The position numbers and the translations under genes are program-made. A stretch of DNA of 64,000 bases from Methyloversatilis sp. RAC08 (GTDB lineage Bacteria; Pseudomonadota; Gammaproteobacteria; Burkholderiales; Rhodocyclaceae), in assembly GCF_001713355.1 (NCBI RefSeq), contig NZ_CP016448.1, positions 434,001 through 498,000 on the forward strand, in the 5' to 3' direction. Below, in pieces: positions 53,220 through 62,299 of this stretch. The stretch's first letter is position 1. Each line of letters begins with the position of its first letter. Under the pieces are notes generated by a model. It was not told the DNA's origin, made no database searches, and saw only the letters and a program-made list of their open reading frames with translations.

Positions 53220-54053
53220 ATGTCGGTCGAACACTACGAAAACTTTCCGGTCGCGTCGAAGCTGATGCCGCCCGCGCTGCGCGAGCCGGTCGCCGCAATC
53301 TACTGGTTCGCCCGCCATGCCGACGATCTGGCGGATGAAGGCGATGCCGCGCCCGAGGCGCGGCTGGCTGCGCTCGAACTGTGCCGCGAACAGTTGCGCA
53401 TCATCGAGCGAGGTGGCGAACCGGACGACCCCATCCACCGCCGCCTTGCGCGCGCGGTGCGCCAGTGGTCGCTGCCGCTGCCGCTGTTCCACGACCTGCT
53501 CGACGCCTTCGCACAGGACGTGGTGCAGACACGCTACGCCAGCAATGCCGAACTGCTCGACTACTGCCGCCGCTCGGCCAACCCGATCGGCCGCCTGCTG
53601 CTGTGCCTGTACAAGGTGGACGACGCCGCCAGCCTGGCGCAGTCGGATGCCATCTGCAGCGCGCTGCAACTGATCAACCACTGGCAGGACGTGGCCATCG
53701 ACTGGCGCAAGAACCCGGACGGCATTCCGCCGGGCCGCGTCTACATTCCGCAGGATGCGCTGGCGCGCTTCGATGTGACCGAAACGCATCTGGCGCTGTC
53801 GACCTGCGACACCGCCTTCCGCGCACTGATGAAACACCTGGTCGATGACGCCCGCGCATTGATGCATTCGGGCATGCCGCTGGCCCGCACGCTGCCGGGT
53901 CGCACCGGCTGGGAACTGCGCCTGGTCGTGCAGGGCGGGCTGCGCATTTTGCAGCGCATCGAGCAGGTCGACTACGATGTATTCCGCCACCGCCCGAAAC
54001 TGGGCCGTGCCGACTGGCCCGTGATCGGGTGGAAAGCCCTGACTTACCCATGA
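53220..54053 (+). CDS. hpnC: Squalene synthase HpnC (hydroxysqualene synthase)
   Basis: 277 residues. The first Asp-rich motif is RHADDLADEGD and the second NHWQDVAIDWRK, with SKLMPPALREPVAAIYWFAR at the start. HpnC converts presqualene diphosphate to hydroxysqualene in the bacterial three-step squalene route. It overlaps hpnD by 4 bp (ATGA), and the order hpnC-D-E is the standard one. Confidence 0.94.
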   Translation: MSVEHYENFPVASKLMPPALREPVAAIYWFARHADDLADEGDAAPEARLAALELCREQLRIIERGGEPDDPIHRRLARAVRQWSLPLPLFHDLLDAFAQDVVQTRYASNAELLDYCRRSANPIGRLLLCLYKVDDAASLAQSDAICSALQLINHWQDVAIDWRKNPDGIPPGRVYIPQDALARFDVTETHLALSTCDTAFRALMKHLVDDARALMHSGMPLARTLPGRTGWELRLVVQGGLRILQRIEQVDYDVFRHRPKLGRADWPVIGWKALTYP

Positions 54054-54883
54054 CTCCCGACGAATACTGTCAGGACCGTGCCGCAAAGAGCGGCTCGTCC
54101 TTCTACTACAGCTTCCTGTTCCTGCCGCCGCCGCGCCGCCGCGCGATCACCGCGCTATACGCCTTCTGCCGCGAGATCGACGACGTGGTCGACGAAACCA
54201 CCGACATCAGCCTCGCGCGCACCCAGCTCGCCTGGTGGCGCACCCAGGTCGCCGCCTGTTTCGACGGCACGCCGGAACATCCGGTCTGCCTCGCGCTGAT
54301 CCCGGCCATCCGCGAATTCAGTCTGCCGCGCGAGCAGCTGCTCGAAATCATCGACGGCATGGAAATGGATCTCGACCAGTCGCGCTATCTCGACTTCAAG
54401 GGACTGCAGCTCTACTGCTACCGGGTCGCGTCGGTGGTGGGGCTGCTGGCGGCGCAGATCTTCGGCAGCACGCAGCGCGAAACGCAGAAGTACGCACACG
54501 ATCTGGGCATCGCCTTCCAGCTCACCAACATCATCCGCGACGTCGGCGAAGACGCGCGGCGCGGCCGCATCTACCTGCCGGTCGATGAGCTGCAGCGCTT
54601 CAACGTGCGCGCCGCCGACATCCTGAACGCGCGCTACAGCGACGAATTCCGTCAGCTGATGGAATTCCAGATCGAGCGCGCCCGGCACTACTACGAACAG
54701 GCGATGGCCGCACTGCCGGCGGTTGACCGTGCATCGCAGCGCCCCGGTCTGGTGATGGCGGCGATCTATCGCACATTGCTCGACGAGATCGAGCGCGACG
54801 GCTGCCGCGTACTGGACCGGCGCATCGCGCTGACGCCGGTGCGCAAGCTCTGGCTGGCCTGGAAGACGTGGCTGCGCAGTTGA
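54050..54883 (+). CDS. hpnD: Presqualene diphosphate synthase HpnD
   Basis: 277 residues. FYYSFLFLPPPRRRAITALYAFCREIDDVVDE holds the first DxxxD motif and LTNIIRDVGEDARRGRIYLP the second. It condenses two farnesyl diphosphates into presqualene diphosphate. ATG 54050 is chosen, giving a 4-bp overlap with hpnC. Confidence 0.95.
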   Translation: MTPDEYCQDRAAKSGSSFYYSFLFLPPPRRRAITALYAFCREIDDVVDETTDISLARTQLAWWRTQVAACFDGTPEHPVCLALIPAIREFSLPREQLLEIIDGMEMDLDQSRYLDFKGLQLYCYRVASVVGLLAAQIFGSTQRETQKYAHDLGIAFQLTNIIRDVGEDARRGRIYLPVDELQRFNVRAADILNARYSDEFRQLMEFQIERARHYYEQAMAALPAVDRASQRPGLVMAAIYRTLLDEIERDGCRVLDRRIALTPVRKLWLAWKTWLRS

Positions 54884-56148
54884 ACACCGACCGGCCATCG
54901 GTCGCCATCGTCGGCGCCGGCTGGGCCGGGCTGGCCTGCGCGGTCGAGTGCGTGGCGCGCGGTGTGCGCCCGGTGGTGTTCGAGGCGGCGCCGCAGATCG
55001 GCGGCCGCGCGCGCGCGGTCGAGCTCGACGGTCTGGCGCTGGACAACGGCCAGCACATCCTGATCGGCGGCTATGTCGACACGCTGGCGATGATGCGCAC
55101 CGTCGGCGCCGACCCGGACCGGCTGTTCGACCGCCTGCCGCTGTCGCTGCGCTTCACCGACGGCTTCGAACTGCGCGCCCGCTCCGGCTCGCCGTGGGCG
55201 CAGGCGATGGCCTTCATGACCTGCCCGGGTCTGACCTGGGGCGACCGGCTGGCGGCCATGCGACTGATGGCGGCAATCCGCCGCGCACCTCGCGACGACG
55301 AAACCGTGACGCAGATGTTTGCGCGTACCCGCCAGACCGACACCAATGTGCGCTACCTGTGGGCGCCGCTGTGCATCGCCGCGCTGAATACCGGGCTCGA
55401 CGACGCGAGTGCCCGCGTGTTCGCCCAGGTGCTGCGCGACACGCTGCTCGGGCGCGCCGGCGCGTCCGACGTCCTGCTGCCGCGCACCGATCTGGGCCAG
55501 CTGTTTCCCGCACCGGCCGCCGCCTGGCTGACGCGGCAGGGCGGCCAGGTGCGCGCAGGCGAGCGGGTGCGCAGCATTTCGCCGCATGCGGACGGTTTTG
55601 CGCTCGATGTCGCCAGCGGCCCGGAAGTGTTTGCACAGGTCGTCATCGCCACCAGCCCGCACCACGTGCCCGCGCTGATCGGCGCCCTGCCGGGCACCGA
55701 GCGCATCGCGGCCGAGATCGCCTTGCTCGGGTACGAACAGGTCACCACCGTGTTCGCCGATTTCGGCGAAGGCGCGCGCCTGCCGCAGTCGATGATGGGG
55801 TTCGCCGACGGCGTGCCGCACTGGATATTCGACCGCGGCGCGCTCGGCGGGCCGCCCGGACTGATGGCCTGCGTGGTGTCGGCCGCCGACGCGGCACGCG
55901 ACGACACCGAGCGCGCCGTCATCGATGCAGTGCGGCGCGCCTTTCCGTCGCTGCCCGAACCGCGCCGCGTGCGCACGCTGACCGACCGGCGCGCGACCTT
56001 CCGCTGCACGCCGGGTCGTGCGGCGATCGCGCAGCCGGCCGACCCGCGACTGGCGCTGGCCGGCGACTACCTGCTGCCGCTTTATCCGGCAACGCTGGAA
56101 TCGGCGGTGCGCAGCGGCATCGCCGCCGCGCGGCGCGTGGCCGGCTGA
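54868..56148 (+). CDS. hpnE: Hydroxysqualene dehydroxylase HpnE
   Basis: 426 residues. The FAD-binding GxGxxG is in VAIVGAGWAGLACAVE, followed by the Glu-containing VVFEAAPQIGGRAR and GQHILIGGY. A C-terminal FAD block is LALAGDYLLPLYPATLESAVRSG. It reduces hydroxysqualene to squalene, completing the pathway. GTG 54868 overlaps hpnD by 16 bp; TTG 54880 is a possible alternative. Squalene-hopene cyclase is not in the window. Confidence 0.93.
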   Translation: MAAQLNTDRPSVAIVGAGWAGLACAVECVARGVRPVVFEAAPQIGGRARAVELDGLALDNGQHILIGGYVDTLAMMRTVGADPDRLFDRLPLSLRFTDGFELRARSGSPWAQAMAFMTCPGLTWGDRLAAMRLMAAIRRAPRDDETVTQMFARTRQTDTNVRYLWAPLCIAALNTGLDDASARVFAQVLRDTLLGRAGASDVLLPRTDLGQLFPAPAAAWLTRQGGQVRAGERVRSISPHADGFALDVASGPEVFAQVVIATSPHHVPALIGALPGTERIAAEIALLGYEQVTTVFADFGEGARLPQSMMGFADGVPHWIFDRGALGGPPGLMACVVSAADAARDDTERAVIDAVRRAFPSLPEPRRVRTLTDRRATFRCTPGRAAIAQPADPRLALAGDYLLPLYPATLESAVRSGIAAARRVAG

Positions 56149-56162
56149 AGCGGGGCGTGCCG

Positions 56163-57080
56163 ATGCGCGACGGCGTCATCGCCCTGCTGATGGCGCTGAC
56201 GATGGCCGGCCCGGCGAGCGGGCAGCCCGCGAACCCCGCTTCATTCAGCTTTGCCGCCTGGGGCGATGTGCCCTACAGCCGGGTCGAGCGCGACAAGGCG
56301 CGCGACATGCTGGCCGAACAGGCCGCACTGCCACTGGCCTTTTCGATCCACATCGGCGACATCAAGAGCGGCGGCAGCGTGTGCGACGACGCCACGTTCG
56401 CCGACCGGCAGGCATTGCTCGACGGCTCGACCCACCCGCTGATCCTGCTTCCCGGCGACAACGAATGGACCGACTGCGCACGCGAATCGGCCGGCCGCTA
56501 TGCGCCGCACGAGCGGCTGGACGCGCTGCGGGCGCGCTTCTTCGCGACCGGTGAATCGCTCGGCCAGCGCCGTCTCGCGCTGACGCGGCAGGACTGCTGC
56601 GCGGAAAACGTGCGCTGGTCGCATCAGGGCGTGCTGTTCGCCACGCTGAATGTGTCCGGCAGCGCGCTGCCACCGGGCCCGCGCAGTGCGCAGCTGGACG
56701 ATGCAACGCTGCACTGGCTGGACGACACCTTCGCACAGGCGCAGACGGACGGCGCGCAGGCGCTGGTGATCGCCTTCCATGCCAACCCGGCGTTTGCCGA
56801 TCACGCGAAGGGCACGCCGCGCCCGCGTTACCGCTCGCTGCTCGACCGCCTGGCCCTTGGCGCTGCCCGCTACGCGCGCCCGGTACTGCTGATCCACGGT
56901 GACACGCACCGTTACCGGGTCGATCAGCCGCTGCATGATCCGCGCAGCGGCGCCGTGCTCGACAACGTGACGCGGCTGGAAACCCACGGTTCGCCCTGGC
57001 TGGGCTGGACGCTGGTGAAGGTCGATCCGGCCGCGACGCCGCCGTTCAGCTTCGAGCCGCGTCCGCAGTGGCTGGACTGA
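56163..57080 (+). CDS. Exported calcineurin-like phosphoesterase
   Basis: 305 residues. A signal peptide (VIALLMALTMAGPASG) is followed by metal-binding motifs AWGDVPYS, HIGDIKSG, LLPGDNEWTDC, a His in AFHANPAF and HGDTHRYRV. This is the GDx/GDNE/H plan of metallophosphoesterases, with AWGDVPY in place of the usual GDxH. The substrate is unknown. It starts 15 bp after hpnE and is likely cotranscribed. A 13-bp triple repeat covers its stop codon. Confidence 0.78.
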   Translation: MRDGVIALLMALTMAGPASGQPANPASFSFAAWGDVPYSRVERDKARDMLAEQAALPLAFSIHIGDIKSGGSVCDDATFADRQALLDGSTHPLILLPGDNEWTDCARESAGRYAPHERLDALRARFFATGESLGQRRLALTRQDCCAENVRWSHQGVLFATLNVSGSALPPGPRSAQLDDATLHWLDDTFAQAQTDGAQALVIAFHANPAFADHAKGTPRPRYRSLLDRLALGAARYARPVLLIHGDTHRYRVDQPLHDPRSGAVLDNVTRLETHGSPWLGWTLVKVDPAATPPFSFEPRPQWLD

Positions 57081-57105
57081 GTGGCTGGACTCAGTGGCTG
57101 GATTG
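57067..57105. repeat. 13-bp tandem triplication at the stop codon
   Basis: AGTGGCTGGACTG, AGTGGCTGGACTC and AGTGGCTGGATTG follow head to tail at 57067-57105. The first copy encodes the last residues and stop of the phosphoesterase, so two extra copies follow the stop. It looks like recent slippage. Confidence 0.85.
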
Positions 57106-57121
57106 ACCCGGCCGGACGCGC

Positions 57122-57601
57122 TCACTTCATGATCAGCGGGTCGATCATGATGTCGCGCGTGAAAAAGGTGTTCTGCTCGCCGGCGCAGCTCATGAAGCCG
57201 AGCGCCTCGCCGAAGCGCAGGAACTGGCCTTCGCGTTTCAGGTAGGCGTTCTGCGCCTGATAGGCCTCGGTTTCGGTCTTCAGCGTGGTCGGGCAGTCGG
57301 CGAATATGGCGTCGCCACGCGCCTTGTGCTGCAGCACATGCACCAGTTCGTGCAGCAGGAAGGAATTGTCAGCGGCGTTCTCCAGATCGAGCGTGTCGCG
57401 CACGTAGATCACGTAACGCTCTGTTTCGAAGGTGGCCACGATATTGGTGCAGCCGTTGCCGGTCTCGGGACAGACGGCATCCGCCAGCGCCTGTTCGCTC
57501 ATGATCTGGATCGGTGGCAGGTCGGCGAGCGGAATTTCCGGATAGCCCGACAGTTTGGCCGCCAGCGTCAGCAGAAAGGACAGCAGTTCCTGGCTCACCA
57601 T
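57122..57601 (-). CDS. HELVH-motif protein, probable zinc-metallopeptidase-like
   Basis: 159 residues. It contains FLLHELVHVLQHKARGD, an HExxH zinc-binding motif, with a later ETEAYQAQNAYLK that could supply the third ligand Glu. Hydrophobic residues at the N-terminus (ELLSFLLTLAAKLSGYP) are too short for a certain signal peptide. I do not recognise the family further; the context gives no substrate. It is convergent with the phosphoesterase gene. Confidence 0.72.
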   Translation of the reverse strand: MVSQELLSFLLTLAAKLSGYPEIPLADLPPIQIMSEQALADAVCPETGNGCTNIVATFETERYVIYVRDTLDLENAADNSFLLHELVHVLQHKARGDAIFADCPTTLKTETEAYQAQNAYLKREGQFLRFGEALGFMSCAGEQNTFFTRDIMIDPLIMK

Positions 57602-57745
57602 GAGTACGCGCTCCGGTCGGTCGTTGGTCGGGTCGTCACGCGCCCGCAGCGAAAGACAGCGGCTCGCACCGGTTCGTTCGCCGGCTACACTTGCCGCCCT
57701 TCACTTGCCTCCATTCACGTGCACTTACTCGCCCTGCCCTGCCCG

Positions 57746-58186
57746 ATGCGCATCGTGCTCGACACCAATGCCGTGCTCGACCTGCTGCTGTGGCACAACG
57801 CCGAACTCGACTGCGTCGCGCAGGCGCTGGCGGCCGGCCGTGCGCAGCTGGTGTGCGACGACGCCTGCCTGCGCGAACTGCGCACCGTGCTGCGCTACCC
57901 GAAGTTCGGGCTGGACGAGGTACAGGCGGCGGCGCTCTACGAAGCCTATTTCCTGAAGCTCGAACTGTCGCCGCTGCCGGAAAGCCCCGACACCCTCCAA
58001 CCGCGCTGCCGCGACCGCGAAGACCAGAAGTTCTTCGACCTCGCAGTGCGCGCCGGCGCCGACCTGCTGGTGACGCGCGACCGCGCGCTGCTGCGGCTCG
58101 GCCGACATCGTCTGCGCCCGCCGACCTTGCGCGTCCTCGCCCCGCCCGCCATCCAGACCTTGTTCGCCGCAGCAGGCGGTGAGTAA
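57746..58186 (+). CDS. PIN-domain protein (putative toxin, COG1569-like)
   Basis: 146 residues. A PIN nuclease fold with acidic residues in VLDTNAVLDLLLW, CLRELRTVLRYPKF, DREDQKFFDLAVRAGADLLVTRDRAL. It resembles the stand-alone PIN proteins annotated as toxin components, but there is no antitoxin gene next to it. ATG 57746 is chosen; the long open frame upstream is shadow. Confidence 0.83.
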   Translation: MRIVLDTNAVLDLLLWHNAELDCVAQALAAGRAQLVCDDACLRELRTVLRYPKFGLDEVQAAALYEAYFLKLELSPLPESPDTLQPRCRDREDQKFFDLAVRAGADLLVTRDRALLRLGRHRLRPPTLRVLAPPAIQTLFAAAGGE

Positions 58187-58357
58187 TTCCCGGCTTCGGT
58201 CCCGGGTCGCAGATTCAAGCTTTTCGTGAGGTTTTGTAAGTCGGCCCTGCCTATACTCCGGCCGCTTCGACAGACGTGCGCAGACACGTCGCCCAACCCA
58301 CTTCGCAACGCGCAGCCCCGCGCGCCTTGCCTGCAGACACCCAGAGAGAGGCCCCGC

Positions 58358-60565
58358 ATGACCCCCGCGCTCCGTCACACCCCGCTTGCGCTCGCCCTTG
58401 CGCTGATTGGCCAGTGCGCCAGTGCCGAAGAACTGAAGATTGCCCCGACCGTGGTCATCACCGGTACCCGGGTCGAGCAGAATTCCTTCGATCTGCCGAT
58501 GGCCATCGATTCGATCGACAAGGCCACGATCCAGGAACAGCGCGGCACGGTGAACCTGTCGGAAGTGATCAACCGCGTACCCGGCGTGGCTTCGGCCGGC
58601 AAGGAAAACTACACGCAGGAACAGTCGCTGACCATCCGCGGCTTCGGCGCGCGTTCGGCGTTCGGCGTGCGGGGCGTCAAGCTCATCGCCGATGGCATCC
58701 CGGCCAGCACGCCGGACGGCCAGGGCGGCACCGGCCTGTTCGATCTGGCATCGGCCAGTCGCATCGAAGTGCTGCGCGGCCCGTTCTCGGCGCTGTATGG
58801 CAACCATTCGGGCGGCGTCGTCCAGATCTTCACCGAAGACGGCCCGGACCGCTTCACGATCACCCCCAGCTTCCAGTTCGGCAGCTACGGCACGCAGCGC
58901 TCGGGCGTTAAGTTCGGCGACACCGTCGGCAACTTCAACTACACGGCCAGCGTGTCGGACTTCCGTACCGACGGCTACCGCGACTACAGCCGCTCGGACA
59001 AGCAGCAGGCCAATTTCAAGGCGCGCTGGATGCTCGGCGACAAGGCTTCGCTGACCTTCGTCGGCAACTACATGCATCAGCAGGGTCAGGATCCGCTCGG
59101 TCTCACCTTCACCCAGTTGAACAGCGATCGCCGGCAGCAGGGCACCTCCAATCGCAACCTCGCCGGCAACCCTGGAACCGCCGAGTTCTTCGGCACACGT
59201 CGCACGCTCGAAAATTCGCAGGGCGGCGTGGTGTTCGACACCGCCCTGTCCGACCGCGACAGCCTGCGCGCCATGTTCTATCTGGGCAACCGCAACAATG
59301 AACAGTACCTCGCGCTGAACGCCGGCACGCAGGACAACGTCACCGCGTCCGGTGGCGTATCGGTGTTCGATCGCGACTACTGGGGCACCAGCCTGCGCTG
59401 GACGCGCAAGCTCGAAACCGTCACGTTCAGCGTCGGCGCCGAATACGAGCGCGCCGACGAAGCGCGCAAGGGCTACCGCAACGGCACGACCTCCAGCGGC
59501 GCGCAGGCGCTGGCTGCGGTCTTCGGCTTCCGGGGCGACCTCAAGCGCGACGAGCGCAATGTGGCGGAACAGACGGGCACTTTCGTCCAGGGCGAGTGGG
59601 CGGTCACGAAGGACGTGTCGCTGTCAGGTGGCCTGCGCTACACGAAGATGGATTTCAAGTCGAAGGACAACTTCATCTGCAACGGCGGCTGCTCTGGCAC
59701 GACGAACGTCGCAGGTGTGAATCCGGACGACAGCGGTTCGGCCTCGTTCAGCGACTGGACGTCGGCCCTCGGCGCCATCTGGAAAGTGACCGAAACCAGC
59801 AACTTCTATGCGAACGCGGGGCGCAGCTTCGAAGCACCGACACTGATCGAACTCGCCTACCGCCCGGATGGCGGAGCGGGCCTGAATTTCAATCTGAAGC
59901 CGTCGGTCAGCGACCACTACGAAATCGGCTTCAAGACTTTCCTGAACAATTCGACCCGGCTCGACATCGCGGCCTTCTACATCGATTCGTCCGATGAGGT
60001 GGTCATCCGCAGCAACGAGAACGGGCGGGCGGTGTACCAGAATGCCGGCGACACGTCGCGCCGCGGTCTCGAACTCGCAATCGACTCCAGACTGACGCGC
60101 GACATCGGCGCCTACGCGTCGCTGACGCTGATCAAGGCCGAATTCGAAGATGCCTTTGCCACCTGCCTGACCACCCCCTGCGCGGTCAATCAGGCGACCA
60201 CCGTCGATTCGGGCAACAAGATCGCCGGCGTAGCCAACAAGTCGTTCTTCGGCGAAGTCACCTACAAGCACGATCCGTGGGGTTTCAGCGGCGGCGTGGA
60301 GTACCGCGCCAGCGGCCGCATGTTCGGCGACGACACCAATCTGGTGCGGGTCGGTGGCTATGGTGTGGCATCGATTCGAGGCGGCTTCACGCAGAACGTG
60401 GGCGGCTGGAAGCTGAACGAATTCGCTCGGATCGACAACCTGTTCGACAAGGAATATGTCGGTTCGGTGTACATCAACGCCGGCAATGCGCTGACCGGTC
60501 GCTACTACGCGCCGGCGTCGGAACGCACCTGGCTGATCGGCGTGTCAGCCAGCTACGCGCTGTAA
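58358..60565 (+). CDS. TonB-dependent receptor
   Basis: 735 residues. A signal peptide (LALALALIGQCASA) is followed by a plug domain (VVITGTRVEQNSFDLPMAID, INRVPGV, LTIRGFGARSAFGVRG, RIEVLRGPFSALYGNHSGG). A 22-strand-type barrel ends in GRYYAPASERTWLIGVSASYAL with a terminal aromatic-type residue. It probably imports a ferric siderophore or similar nutrient; the ligand cannot be deduced. The insertion CNGGCSGTT near 450 holds two cysteines, likely a loop disulfide. It overlaps the convergent TatD gene by 13 bp. Confidence 0.9.
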   Translation: MTPALRHTPLALALALIGQCASAEELKIAPTVVITGTRVEQNSFDLPMAIDSIDKATIQEQRGTVNLSEVINRVPGVASAGKENYTQEQSLTIRGFGARSAFGVRGVKLIADGIPASTPDGQGGTGLFDLASASRIEVLRGPFSALYGNHSGGVVQIFTEDGPDRFTITPSFQFGSYGTQRSGVKFGDTVGNFNYTASVSDFRTDGYRDYSRSDKQQANFKARWMLGDKASLTFVGNYMHQQGQDPLGLTFTQLNSDRRQQGTSNRNLAGNPGTAEFFGTRRTLENSQGGVVFDTALSDRDSLRAMFYLGNRNNEQYLALNAGTQDNVTASGGVSVFDRDYWGTSLRWTRKLETVTFSVGAEYERADEARKGYRNGTTSSGAQALAAVFGFRGDLKRDERNVAEQTGTFVQGEWAVTKDVSLSGGLRYTKMDFKSKDNFICNGGCSGTTNVAGVNPDDSGSASFSDWTSALGAIWKVTETSNFYANAGRSFEAPTLIELAYRPDGGAGLNFNLKPSVSDHYEIGFKTFLNNSTRLDIAAFYIDSSDEVVIRSNENGRAVYQNAGDTSRRGLELAIDSRLTRDIGAYASLTLIKAEFEDAFATCLTTPCAVNQATTVDSGNKIAGVANKSFFGEVTYKHDPWGFSGGVEYRASGRMFGDDTNLVRVGGYGVASIRGGFTQNVGGWKLNEFARIDNLFDKEYVGSVYINAGNALTGRYYAPASERTWLIGVSASYAL

Positions 60566-61344
60566 GCCTTCGCGGCGAGCCGGGGCAGCACGCGCAGCGC
60601 GTTCGCCCCGGTGGCCTGCACCAGCGTCTCTTCGCTGACACCACGGATGCCGGCAATCACCTGCGCGATGCGCGGGAGGTTGGCCGGCTCGTTACGTTCA
60701 CCGGCGGCAAATTCGGGCGGAATGTCGGGCGAGTCGGTTTCGAGCACCAGCGTGTCGAGCGGCAGTTCGGTTACCAGCCGGCGCAGGTTCAGTGCACGTG
60801 CCCAGGTCACAGCGCCGCCGAAGCCCAGTGCGAAACCCAGCTTGATGAATTCGTCCGCCTGCTGGCGACTGCCGTTGAAGGCATGCGCGATGCCGCCGGG
60901 ACCGGTGCGGCCGAACACCGCGCGCAGATGCTTCAGGATGCGGTCCTGACTGCGCCGCACGTGCAGCAGCACCGGCAGGCCGAAATCGCGCGCCAGCCTT
61001 AGCTGGCGAACGAAATAGTCTTCCTGCAGAACCGGATCGATATCGGTGACGAAGAAGTCGAGGCCGATTTCGCCGACTGCGATCACCTCCGGATCATCGA
61101 GTTCAAACGCCAGCGCGTCGATGTCGGGCAGCTGTGCAGCGGGGACATAAAGCGGATGGATGCCCAGCGCAAAGCGCAGGTCGGACTGGCCGGCGCACAC
61201 CGCCCTGACGCGACCGAAACCGGCACGATCGACCGCCGGCAGCACGATGGCGCCGACGCCGGCCGCGCGGGCGCGTTCGATGACGCCCGCGCGGTCAGCG
61301 TCGAATTCGAATGCGTCAAGATGGCAGTGCGTATCGATCAGCAT
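60553..61344 (-). CDS. TatD family metal-dependent hydrolase/DNase
   Basis: 263 residues. Metal ligands are in IDTHCHLD (HxH), AVGEIGLDFF, LLHVRRS, IAHAFNGS and LETDSPDI, the TatD order. It acts as a metal-dependent deoxyribonuclease or hydrolase in the cytoplasm. ATG 61344 is preferred to 61356. In other bacteria such genes serve DNA repair and quality control. Confidence 0.92.
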   Translation of the reverse strand: MLIDTHCHLDAFEFDADRAGVIERARAAGVGAIVLPAVDRAGFGRVRAVCAGQSDLRFALGIHPLYVPAAQLPDIDALAFELDDPEVIAVGEIGLDFFVTDIDPVLQEDYFVRQLRLARDFGLPVLLHVRRSQDRILKHLRAVFGRTGPGGIAHAFNGSRQQADEFIKLGFALGFGGAVTWARALNLRRLVTELPLDTLVLETDSPDIPPEFAAGERNEPANLPRIAQVIAGIRGVSEETLVQATGANALRVLPRLAAKAYSA

Positions 61345-61407
61345 GGGCACAAGCATAGCGGCCTGCGCCCCCGATGTACCGCCGGCTGACCGCCGGCGGT
61401 GCGGCGA

Positions 61408-61635
61408 TCAGCGCTTCTTCTTGCCCATTTCGTTGCCGATGGCGCCACCGGCAATCGCGCCGCCGACGGTACCGATCGTGCTGCCGCCGGTCAGCACCGA
61501 TCCGGCGACACCGCCGGCAGCCGCGCCGATCAGCGCATTGCTTTCGCTCTTGCTCATGCCGGCACAGCCGGTCATCAGCACCGCCATCGCAGACACGATG
61601 GCCAGGGTTTTCAGGGAAGGGGTCGGGGTCGTCAT
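61408..61635 (-). CDS. Glycine-zipper outer-membrane lipoprotein (OsmB/SlyB-like)
   Basis: 75 residues. The lipobox is AVLMTGC, and the mature part has a glycine-zipper (GAAAGGVAGSVLTGG, GTVGGAIAGGAIGNEMG) ending in KKKR. These small lipoproteins lie in the envelope. It is a monocistronic gene. Confidence 0.88.
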   Translation of the reverse strand: MTTPTPSLKTLAIVSAMAVLMTGCAGMSKSESNALIGAAAGGVAGSVLTGGSTIGTVGGAIAGGAIGNEMGKKKR

Positions 61636-62068
61636 CGCAAGTCTCCAGGTTCGTGTATGTCCGCCCCGTCATGCCGATGCGGCACAGGGCTTCGAAACGA
61701 GTCTAGAAAAGCGGCAGGGACCCGGGTGTCGGCGGGCAGCGCAGCCACGTGTCAGCGCCGTCCGACACGCAGGGAGGCATCGGACACAACGAGGCCTCGA
61801 TTCCTTCGTGGGAGGAGCGGCGTGTGGGAGTGAAGTACCCCTCCCTGTGAGAGTGAAGTACCCCTTTGGGAGTGAAGTACCCCTGTGGGAGTGAAGTACC
61901 CCTGTGGGAGTGAAGTACCCCTGTGGGAGCGGCGGCCTCGCCGCGATCGTGCCGCGACCATCGCCGTGCAAAGTGCGTATCGCGGCGAGGGCGGCGCGGG
62001 GGTTTCGGCGAGCACTGCTCGCCGCCCGCAGAGCCGGCTGGCCATGCAGGGCCAGCAGTGGATCGCCG
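61636..62068. other. Intergenic region between the lipoprotein gene and IS110 copy 3
   Basis: Contains the 19-bp array, one REP pair (61925-62000) and a GGCGAGCA-CT-TGCTCGCC-like hairpin near 62007-62025, then the IS junction GATCGCCG-CT. No gene is seen. Confidence 0.5.
61829..61925. repeat. Tandem 19-bp repeat GTGGGAGTGAAGTACCCCT (five copies)
   Basis: Five copies, two imperfect, run head to tail and pass straight into a REP unit (GTGGGAGCGGCGGCCTCGCC, 61925-61945, and its inverted partner to ~62000). As with the 21-bp array at 23.5 kb, the repeat carries the REP border GTGGGAG and appears to have expanded from it. Confidence 0.85.
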
Positions 62069-62084
62069 CTTGTATGTTCTGTCT

Positions 62085-62259
62085 CGGCAAGTTGTAGTGA
62101 GAACTTGTCGGGGTGGAGGGACTAACGCCGCTTCTGGCTTTTGCACAGACCGTGGGAGATATCGTCCCGCCCCTCACCATCGAGCACCCATGAGGAATCC
62201 ATCGACGCGGCCCTCGCCGGCCCTGATCGACCATATCCTGCAAGCGATTGCCTGGTGAG
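62085..62259 (+). ncRNA. Candidate bridge/seek RNA of IS110 copy 3
   Basis: Same sequence as 31637-31811. The target-guide stretches are CGCCGCT (62126-62132) and GTGGGAG (62152-62158). Confidence 0.7.
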
Positions 62260-62299
62260 TCCCGACAAGTCCCTAAACCTTAGTCGGGAGCGCCTGTTC

